In this document: one piece after another, positions 18,015 through 24,358 of the stretch | Numbering within the stretch: the stretch's first letter is position 1 | Layout of the letters: each line of letters begins with the position of its first letter | Assembly: GCA_003427395.1 (NCBI GenBank) | Contig: BFEA01000336.1 | Span: 733,138-757,495 of the forward strand | DNA length: 24,358 bases | Source of the DNA: Chara braunii | Lineage: Eukaryota; Streptophyta; Charophyceae; Charales; Characeae | Reading direction: 5' to 3' | The notes under the pieces: generated by a model | The model's database searches: none | The model's input: only the letters and a program-made list of their open reading frames with translations | Told to the model about the DNA's origin: nothing | Made by a program: the position numbers and the translations under genes

Positions 18015-19570
18015 TTCTTTTTTTTGCGACCCTATTTAATCAGGTGCGGGGCGTAGTGCGGTGCGCTGCGTGCGCAACTCGTGAGCTGAGGCGCGCACCG
18101 TGGTGCGTCCCAAGTATGTTGTCGGTGCTTATTTATAGACCCCCGGTACTCGTCTCCCCTGTAGCGCCGGCCTGCCCCTCATAACCCATCTATCAGTGCA
18201 GCAGGCAGACCAAGGGCAAAGCAGCAAAGCATGCGTGCTCTACTCCCGGTGGGTTGGTATGGTGACCGTGACCTAGTGCTTCCTCCAGGGCCCTTCAAAT
18301 AGCTCCGCCCTCTCCTTCTAGATGCTCCACGTGAACAATGCCGACTCTCAAGGTTGAGCGCACTCGACTCCCCACATGAGAGGACTCTCAAGACAGAACA
18401 CGCATCCTCACGGTAAGAAGTGTTGAAGAGGGTAGATAAGGTTAAGAGCAACGTACCTCAAAATAGTTGCCCCCAACCACAGATATTCTCACCAAATGAC
18501 CTGAGGCCGATTGTGATGACCAATCGCCGCTTCGGCACAACCAGCATTATCCTGCCTTTCCACCTCAGCATCAATCGCACGTCAGATAGTTCTCATCACA
18601 CTGCGAACACCCAATAATCACCACGTAGCCTTCCTGGCGATACCCCTCTCCACCTGGGTCGCCTTGTTGCCTTCGCCCTCCTCACTACACACTCCCTACG
18701 GCCGATCACCCAGAAGACCGCATACATGTACCGCAAAGGCAGACGACAAGCGCCGGATTAGCGCAACGTTGTCGGTGCGAATACCCTTACAAGGGTATCC
18801 GCCCTAGTTTTTGCAAGCAACAGGAAAAATAAGTTGGTTTAAAATACGAATATTCCGTGCAAGGCGTGGTTGCATCTGTGAATCACGCTGACTAGATGGT
18901 TGACTAGAGCAGAGAGTGCGTGGGCGTGCAAGCTTTAAGGCGCGCGTGATCTTTTCCTTTGAATTGTTCGTAAGGCCGACATAGCCGGCCGGCCTGGTTC
19001 TTATTTTTTGATTAAGGAAAGGATATCAAACTTTCAGTCCCTCTATCCGACACGTTCGACCGGCGGTAGGGTTGGCGTGCGGAATGGTGGCGGCCATGGT
19101 GTAGTCTGAACAAACGGGCGGGGACGTTTAGTGCTCGCGCGCTCGACTGCGTAGTGCTCGCGCGCTCGACTGCGGATGGAGGAGTGGCCCGGGCGTTGTC
19201 TTGGCCTTGAGCGCTACGCCGCACTGATTTATATGAGATTCCGCGCATGCTGGTTTCAGGCTTGGGCTTAGCCCTATGGGTTACGACATTGGACTTGCGA
19301 AACGGAGGTGCGGGGATAGAGGCGAGCAGGCAGCAGCATGGTGGTGGTGCAGCACTGAAGGAGCTGAAGGGTTCAGGGTTATCCCCTTTAGTTTTTGTTA
19401 GGGGAAGCCAACCACGGGGGGTGCTGTTAGGTCCCACCCCCTTTCCTTTTGTGTTTCTAGTTTATTTTATTTTTCTATTTTGTTTCATTTGGAGCCGGTC
19501 AAATCCGGGCTGGGGCCCGAAGCGAATGTTGAATGGCAAGCTGTTCGCCGGACGAAGGCACAGACCGACA
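18012..19570. other. Interior of element A without recognised genes
   Basis: The stretch is GC-rich (GCGGTGCGCTGCGTGCG at 18058-18074) with a short 8-bp hairpin ATACCCTT/AAGGGTAT near 18784 and the 23-bp duplication at 19129. A TATTTATA word lies at 18130-18137. A 114-codon plus-strand frame at 19247-19591 has no recognised domain. The stretch should correspond to the 5' UTR/gag region of element A or to further insertions, but I cannot identify it. Confidence 0.45.
19129..19174. repeat. Perfect 23-bp tandem duplication
   Basis: TAGTGCTCGCGCGCTCGACT plus GCG occurs at 19129-19151 and again, without a mismatch, at 19152-19174. Each unit contains a GCTCGCGCGCTCG near-palindrome. Perfect identity indicates a very recent event. 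Confidence 0.95.
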
Positions 19571-19699
19571 GAGAGATATCGGGCCGCCTAATAACCTGAG
19601 CTATCCGGAGTCTTCCGATATACTCGGTCAACGCGCAGTTGGCACCGAAGAGGCGCCGTGGTGAATGTCATAGCCACACCGGTGTGAGGGCGACCCGTC

Positions 19700-19945
19700 A
19701 TACGAGCACCCACAATTGAAAGATTGAAGCAAACCGTACGGTAGTTGGCTCCCTCCGAAGTTTCCTTCAGAAAGGCGGGAGCTGTAGAGTTGTTTGGCGC
19801 CCGACCATAGGACAAAGCACTATGACCAGAGGAACGAGGGTGAGGGCTCACAATGATACTGGCGGACAAATCGTTCATCGGACGTGAAAAGTATCGGGCT
19901 GCGCTAACAGCCGCTGGCGGAGCAAAGCAGTCGAACGACAGTGCG
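19700..19945 (+). pseudogene. Large-subunit rRNA-like remnant, rearranged
   Basis: Two blocks resemble a conserved stretch of eukaryotic large-subunit rRNA, recalled from general knowledge. Block one (about 19717-19782) has GAAAGATTGAAGCAAACCG, then TAGTTGGCTCCCTCCGAAG with a 16-base core TCCCTCCGAAGTTTCC (19750-19765), then GGAGC. Block two (19826-19886) has CCAGAGGAAC, GATACTGGCGGACAAATCG and TTCATCGGACGTG. In rRNA block two comes directly before block one; here the order is reversed, as if the window joins the end of one copy to the start of another. TATCGGGC(C/T)GC words at 19579 and 19893 hint at a tandem period near 315. Similarity is partial, so it is a decayed copy. The minus-strand open frame 19878-19588 is then an artefact. 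Confidence 0.42.
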
Positions 19946-20555
19946 AAGGCAGTGGGCCGGAGCGGCAGAGATGAGGCCGATATCGACCAAGTATAGGTGA
20001 GGAGAGTGGTTGAACCCGGAAGGGAAAGTGGGCCGGGTACGTGCAGATTGTAGCAGAGGGAAATGAGCTATGGCTGGATCGAGAGGGAGTAGAAGGGAGT
20101 AGAGAAAACAAAGACTCGCCCGTGTCTCGATGAAAGCAAGGGAGGAAAGGTGCTCAACGGAGGTTTTTGGCCATGGCGAACTCGTTAGTGAAACTGAAAG
20201 GGCATGAAAGCTAGTATAGAAAGAGCTATCTAGGAAATGGCGTGCGTGGAGATGGCGCGATTTCAATGGCATGATTAGTTTTGAGATTAGTAGAGTAGGA
20301 TTAGAGTAGTAGGAAAGGTGGCTGCACGGTGGTGATATGGGTGAAGAAGCTGGCGGGAGCATGAAGGCGAGTTGCTACTCATCTACTGGCGAGATTGGGA
20401 GAAAGGAGGCATAGGTGAGAGATTTAGGAGGTGGGCGAATCCGTTGGTGAAAACGAATTGAGAAGTTAAGGGGTGGATCCAATGGAAGAAAAGGGGAGTA
20501 TAGGCTGAGCACGATGATGAAGTCTGTTTTGGCATAAAAGCAGAATGAATCTACC
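19946..20555. other. Stretch between rRNA-like remnant and LTR of element B
   Basis: Purine-rich on the plus strand (GGGAGTAGAAGGGAGTAGAG near 20085), with no gene recognised. Minus-strand open frames rich in Ser, Leu and Pro follow from this strand bias. It may be a continuation of the element A interior. Confidence 0.45.
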
Positions 20556-21050
20556 TGCATTCTGGGGAAGATTCATTTCGAATTGGATCATATTTTCGGC
20601 AGGGGTATGATGTTCTAGGTGCAACGAAATTGGGCCAAACAAGAGTGGGAGAGACAACAGAGAGAAGTAGAGAGAGAAAACGAAGAGGGAGAAAGCTTAC
20701 CTTGGGGATTGAGCCAGCATCGTGGAACCAACCAAAGGTTGGACTACGAGGTAGACAGTGAGGACCTCTATATCCAACATGCATTGTCGGCCTCACGTTT
20801 ATGTGCCCAGGGCCTAACCAACTGTGGGGCCCTGGGATTTCCACATTTGCAGAGATTCGAGACTCGGTGCACACCAACCAACTTGCGTGCTATAACTGTA
20901 TGGACCCCACTTCGTGAAATGTTTGAACAAAGGCCTCTTGTTGATGTGCTGGACCGCCTTCACTTAGGGCGCGCACGAGGCTTGTTGGGGGCCTTAGCCC
21001 AGAATATGTACATCACGACAAGGCCCCTTCTTGAGGGCTCATTCCTCACA
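20556..21050 (-). repeat. Diverged 3' LTR of element B (left edge uncertain)
   Basis: On the minus strand it starts TGTGAGGAATGAGCCC at 21050, right after the polypurine tract. It shares ordered words with the LTRs of A: TGTGAGG, CGCCCTAAGTGAAGGC, AAGAGGCCT and AGTTGGTTG. Overall similarity is far lower than between the two A copies, which shows that the 22684-23535 LTR belongs to A and not to B. The left end is placed at TGCATTCTGG (20556) by analogy with the TGCA edge of A and is weak. Confidence 0.55.
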
Positions 21051-21064
21051 TTCCATCCCCCTTA
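21051..21064 (-). promoter_or_regulatory. Polypurine tract of element B
   Basis: Minus strand TAAGGGGGATGGAA followed immediately by TGTGAGG. This is a typical purine-rich primer for plus-strand DNA synthesis at the edge of the 3' LTR, better preserved than that of element A. Confidence 0.75.
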
Positions 21065-21087
21065 GCTTCGAAAGACCGCCGAGATGC

Positions 21088-21555
21088 TTACTTCGCAGGT
21101 GTCTTCCCTTTCAGCATCCTCTCATATTCTTCCACCACCTGAGGAGTTGTGTCAATCAGTTCCTCTCTGGTAAACCACCGGTCTTCTTTTGGATCCGTAT
21201 GATGCCTGAATCTGACCCAGTATTGTCATCTGGGTTTTGGAGGTCTCCCTCTGCCCAAAGGTCTTGGAACAGGCATATCTTTGTGCCCCAGAATGTCGTC
21301 GACGTCCACGTGGTCATCCATGATTGGGGGCAGCATTGATCTCCTTGAAGGGAATTGATCTGTCTCAACAAAAAAGTGCAAGCTTTGAGGAATGAAAAAC
21401 TGGGTAGTGCGCAGGTGATCAGGGATACGAATAACGTAGGATGGATCATCCAAATCATTCCCTGCCTTATCCAGAAAGCATAACCCATCCATCAGGAGAT
21501 AGTCTTTCCGGTAGGCTTCCACCATCGATTGAGTTAGCTCGTGAGATATGCCCAA
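21088..21555 (-). pseudogene. pol: Linker fused to chromodomain tail of element B, integrase deleted
   Basis: The open frame 21555-21226 reads ISHELTQSMVEAYRKD and GLCFLDKAGN, the linker after RNase H, and then passes straight into DLDDPSYVIRIPDHLR and FIPQSLHFF, which lie after integrase in element A. Matching sites in A are about 1 kb apart (near 15130 and 14115), so the H2C2 and DDE domains were removed in frame at about 21461. It continues with VDVDDILGHKDM and GRGRPPKP, a TGA at 21228-21226, then QYWVRFRHHTDP and EDRWFTREELIDTTP, and ends at TAA 21090-21088. The short open frame is a deletion product, not a new gene. Confidence 0.8.
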
Positions 21556-22148
21556 TTCAAAAACTCAGACCCTACATGACAGCGCATCAACAACTTGTTA
21601 TCCTCCCCCTCCAATTACTCTATCTTAAAGTCATATTGTCTATGACCTTATTCTAGCGTTTGAGGGCATTGGAAAGAACAAGTTAAGTCTTAGTCCACTT
21701 TAGTAGAAGAATCTACCTAGCAGTTAGTGTTTCCAGTGGATTAGAGTCTTGTATAGGGCATAGAGTTCCCTCACTTAAGTGGTCTCAGCCTACTTTTTAG
21801 ATGACATCTTGTTGCTCATACTCAATCGGCCTCAACTTCTTCCCATCCTGCTACGCCAGTATTGTGCCAATCCCATACCGGTTAGCGTCAGTGGTTACTA
21901 TAAATGGTCTTTGAGGATAGGGAATCCATGAGAAACTCGTGATTCATGAGTGCGTGCTTCAATCGTTTGAAGGCAGCCTCACACTCATCACTCCAGTCCC
22001 ATGAGGTGTCAAGTCGAGTAAGATCTGTCCAAGGAGAGATGACTGTCGAATAGTTCTTTACAAAATTCCTATAGTAGCCGCTCATCCCTAAGAAAGATAT
22101 AACCTCAGTCACCGTCTGAGGATGTGGCCAGTCCCTAATACTAGCCAC
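21556..22148 (-). pseudogene. pol: RT end and RNase H remnant of element B
   Basis: From Met at 22148: [31 protein letters not shown], then LTRLDTSWDWSDECEAAF and LKHALMNHEFL. This is the RT-RNase H connection and usefully keeps Trp where element A has a stop. Beyond 21888 RNase H is recognisable only in pieces (traces of a YGIG-like stretch and a DALSCR-like end near 21570) with several stops and frameshifts. Confidence 0.72.
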
Positions 22149-22462
22149 TTAGAGGCTCTACATTTTTCACTGTGATGGCTTTGAGGCCTCTATAGTCAAA
22201 GCGCATCCTCAAACGTCCTCCCTTCTTCGTTACAGACAACACTGGGGATCCGAAGGGAGAAGTACTTACGCCGTATACATCCCTTTTATGTCAGCTCCTT
22301 CAGTTGTCGATAGAGTTCGTCCCTCTCTTCCGGGGCCATCCTATAGTTTCTTCCCTTTTGGGGTTTTACTCCTTGGAATTATTTCTAGGGCGTGGACTAT
22401 CTCCCTTTCAACGACTCCTGTGGGCTTCTTGTACAGATCGGGGGACTTCGCGACGATATGCT
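22149..22462 (-). pseudogene. pol: RT start remnant of element B
   Basis: Pieces in shifting frames read MAPEERDELYRQLKEL, then [26 protein letters not shown] and NVEPL, which match the start of RT in element A. The following about 420 bases of A, including KIDLKSGYHQ and YLDD, have no counterpart: the sequence jumps at about 22149 to [12 protein letters not shown] activity is therefore lost. The Arg in LYRQL aligns with the TGA at 16486 in A. Confidence 0.72.
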
Positions 22463-22683
22463 CTATCTCTGGGGGTGTTTAACGGCTTCCCCTTTCTCTG
22501 AGACGTAGACTAGGTACATACCCTCCTCTTGTTCTTGTTTATAGTATTTGTAAAACTTTGTTGTACATAAGCACGTATAGGACTCAAACAACCTACTAGC
22601 CTTACACTTAGCTAGTTTAATGGTTCTCCTATCAGGCAACTCATGCTTCAGCATTTTCTTGTCCCAGTCTCCTATCAGCCTTA
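22463..22683 (-). pseudogene. pol: Protease C-terminal fragment of element B
   Basis: The frame reads GDWDKKMLKHELPDRRT, FESYTCLCTTKFYKYYKQ and EEGMYLVYVSEKGEAVK, parallel to FDWDRKVVKHTLPGG and EEGMYLVYVSAAGEPVK in element A. The catalytic half is missing because the sequence joins the truncated LTR of element A at about 22684. An apparent start upstream (22747) lies in that LTR and is an artefact of the join. Confidence 0.72.
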
Positions 22684-23535
22684 TAAAAGCAGAATTGCAA
22701 CACAAGTTCCACCAAATAAGAGCACAGCAAAAGCTCATAAGTGACAATTTTGGAATAGTCTCATCATCATCAACAAAGAACCAATGTCGACTTCCTATCT
22801 GGCGCTCTGTGCCTAGACTACAAATGGCAGATCCTATCTAGCTTATCTACAATTCTGTTGGTGACGTCAACAGCTTCCCGAAGTACGAGCAGATCTCGGC
22901 CAATGTCGTTAGCCTCGAGCACCAGGTACGTATCACTCACAACCTCAATCCCCCACTCACAGATGCCATGTGCACCCAAGGACCACCATGCGCCCCATGG
23001 AGCATAGTACAGTGCAGCTCGATTATGACTGCCTGCTCATCCATGACTGCCTGCTCGTTCAGTCCGTGAACGCGTGGGCCTAGCCAACGATTAGCGCAGC
23101 AGGCAGCCAGTGCCCGAATATCCAATGCGAGGGCAGGCACTTTCCTAAATGGAAGTGGCCTGCCTGCTGCGTGTGGCGTGGCTGAGTTGGGCCCTACCCA
23201 GAAGCTTCTGGTAGGCCCTGAGAGGTTGAGCCCCGGTCCAAACGAATCAGGCCCAAGGCCTGTGACTGTTGCCTGTGCCCAACTGCCCGCAGCCTGTGTT
23301 CGGCCCTTGTTGTGTATCTGGCTCAGGGCCTGCCTAAGTTACGTACGAAAAAGGCAGCCCGGGCCTAGACGCTCTCAACCAACTGGCGCTGCTCAACTGC
23401 CTGAATCTCCCCAGTTGCGTGGTAGCCGAAAAAAAAAACAGGCCTCTTGGCCTTGGTCGGGCATGCCTTCACTTAGGGCGGCCGATTGTGCTGCTCATAG
23501 GGAAAAAGCGGCTCATCGGGGCCTTATGCCTCACA
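22684..23535 (-). repeat. 5' LTR of element A, 3' end truncated
   Basis: Minus strand starts TGTGAGGCATAAGG at 23535. It aligns with 12774-13632 over its whole length, with small differences, including a local duplication of ATGACTGCCTGCTC at about 23024-23055. It lacks the last 82 bases of the other copy: after AATTCTGCTTTTATA the sequence changes to the protease of element B. A deletion therefore removed the LTR end together with the primer-binding site. Confidence 0.85.
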
Positions 23536-23880
23536 CTTCCGCTAGAACATGCAAATATATACTACACATGTGTGTGTGTGTGTGTGCGTGCGTGAGAGAG
23601 AGAGAGAGAGTACACTACTACACGTGTATGTGTGTGTGTGTAAGAGAGAGAGAGAGAGGGAGAGATTTTTCCAGCCATGCACGCAGAGAGATAGAGAGAC
23701 GCTACTTCCATCGATAGGGTGAGTAAAATCAGAATGAATCTTCCACTAGAATACGAAAATATTCACTTCTTTCCAGCCATACGCGCAGATAAATAAAGAT
23801 AGAGAGAGGCTACTTCCATCAATAGGATGAGCAAAATCGGAACGAATCTTCCACCAGGACATGGAAATATACACTGCCAC
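23536..23880. repeat. Satellite with TG/AG microsatellites, about 105-bp units
   Basis: 23536 starts with CTTCCGCTAGAACATG, the second half of a unit whose first half is at 12652-12691. TG and AG microsatellites follow (23568-23665), then two complete units at about 23671-23772 and 23773-23880. Shared words are CCAGCCAT, GATAGAGAGA, CTACTTCCATC, ATAGG-TGAG-AAAATC and GAATCTTCCAC. Bases 23536-23539 (CTTC) are the right target-site duplication of element A. Confidence 0.82.
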
Positions 23881-24274
23881 TTTTTTTAATTTTTTCTTTT
23901 TGTGTGTGAGAGAGAGAGAGACACAAACAGAGGGAGAGAGAACAAGTGAGTCTCCAACCTCCTCCGCTTCTCATCCACATCATGTTCGTCCTACCCACAC
24001 AACACATTCCACCCCCTCCTGATTGTTTGCCCTCCCCTCCTCCTTTTGTACCGTTCTCGTATGTGCGTCCTTCGTGTCCTAATTACCCGTCCTTCGCTGC
24101 TTGCGCAGTTCCCACCGGCCTCAGCCCGCCATACGCCAACCTCACGCTTATTTTCCCACTTCCTCATTTTTTCTCGGTTTCTCCTTCTCTTCGTCGTCCT
24201 CTTCCTCATCTCAATAACTTGTCACCTTTGATTGTCGTTCGATGCCTCAGGACACATTCCCCTACTGACGACCT

Positions 24275-24277
<3 letters not shown>
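23881..24277. other. Non-coding T/C-rich stretch
   Basis: It begins with T runs and a (TG)n(AG)n repeat (about 23900-23940), followed by a pyrimidine-rich stretch. No gene, RNA or mobile element is recognised. Confidence 0.5.

Positions 24278-24358
<81 letters not shown>
24278..24358. repeat. (CT)n microsatellite running off the window
   Basis: Uninterrupted CT repeat of 81 bases reaching the last base of the window. Its true length is unknown and it may be an assembly edge. Confidence 0.98.

Larger units (their letters stand above)
20556..22683 (-). mobile_element. Element B: deleted Ty3/gypsy element nested in element A
   Basis: It carries, right to left, part of a protease, the start of RT, the end of RT, RNase H remnants, a linker, a GPY/F-to-chromodomain tail, a clear polypurine tract and a diverged LTR. 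The proteins align with element A throughout but differ at many residues, so this is a related older copy or sister family. Two large internal deletions removed the RT catalytic core and the entire integrase. Its 5' LTR, gag and protease start are missing: the protease fragment abuts the truncated 5' LTR of element A at about 22684. The left end (20556) is a guess from a TGCA edge. Confidence 0.72.
12692..23535 (-). mobile_element. Element A: 10.8-kb LTR retrotransposon (Ty3/gypsy), nested and decayed
   Basis: Two similar LTR copies in the same orientation (12692-13632 and 22684-23535) bound the block. The outer edges read TG...CA, the flanks carry CTTC on each side (12688-12691 and 23536-23539), and joining the flanks recreates a satellite unit like those at 23671-23880. 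The minus-strand pol at 17381-13673 belongs to it, with a polypurine tract against the 3' LTR. Between 5' LTR and pol sit a second element (B) and about 3 kb of repeats and rRNA-like sequence. The gag gene is not recognisable, and the primer-binding site is lost because the 5' LTR is cut at 22684. The element cannot move by itself in its present state. Confidence 0.75.

Noticed and set aside
17333-18056. Several long open frames on both strands (Ser/Pro/Val- or Arg/Gly-rich)
   Set aside because: They follow from the CTC/CGT minisatellite and the palindrome; no domain, and frames overlap on both strands.
1-24358. CRISPR array, bacterial operon, phage or defence system
   Set aside because: No regularly spaced repeats with unique spacers and no prokaryotic gene spacing. 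All tandem repeats are direct duplications or microsatellites.

Overview
This window looks like gene-poor nuclear DNA of a eukaryote with a repeat-rich genome. It shows Ty3/gypsy-type retrotransposons with chromodomains, long microsatellites (TG/AG/CT), many tandem duplications and no bacterial operon layout. Chromovirus-type elements of this kind are common in plants and green algae, so a streptophyte (charophyte alga or early land plant) is a reasonable guess, but no host gene fixes the organism. I found no intact protein-coding gene. Everything recognisable is mobile-element sequence, decayed coding sequence or repeat.

Layout: (1) 138-2177 (+) is the 3' half of a chromovirus pol: RNase H, integrase, GPY/F module and chromodomain. 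It is in one reading frame, broken only by three TAG codons. A non-coding tail with hairpins follows to about 3480. (2) 3481-12687 is mostly non-coding with local tandem duplications (51 bp at 3707, 185 bp at 9222, 48 bp at 11149), a CGTACG-rich patch near 7 kb, a possible decayed coding stretch at 5481-6157, and a decayed Cys/His-rich gene at about 10.5-11.6 kb. (3) 12692-23535 (-) is best read as one 10.8-kb LTR retrotransposon (element A). Its two LTR copies point the same way, and it interrupts a satellite unit with a CTTC target-site duplication on each side. Its pol (17381-13673) holds protease, RT, RNase H, H2C2, integrase and a variant chromodomain, and is heavily mutated. (4) Inside A lies a second, diverged element of the same lineage (element B, about 20556-22683, -). 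B has its own polypurine tract and diverged 3' LTR, and has lost the RT core and the whole integrase by deletion. (5) Between B and the pol of A (17.4-20.5 kb) are a CTC/CGT-rich minisatellite, a 140-bp palindrome, a 28-nt poly-C run, a 23-bp perfect duplication and a large-subunit-rRNA-like remnant. (6) The right edge is satellite DNA and a (CT)n tract that runs off the window.

The genes do not work together as a host pathway. The history suggested is: A inserts into a microsatellite-linked satellite, B inserts into or recombines with the 5' part of A, deletions remove the 3' end of the 5' LTR of A and the 5' end of B, and both then decay by point mutation, much of it consistent with C-to-T transitions, and by short duplications. 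I see no evidence for a new defence or metabolic system. The most informative items are the nested-element reconstruction with its target-site duplication, the rRNA-like remnant, the tandem RING-like decayed gene, the 140-bp palindrome, and the 12-bp duplication inside the integrase catalytic core.
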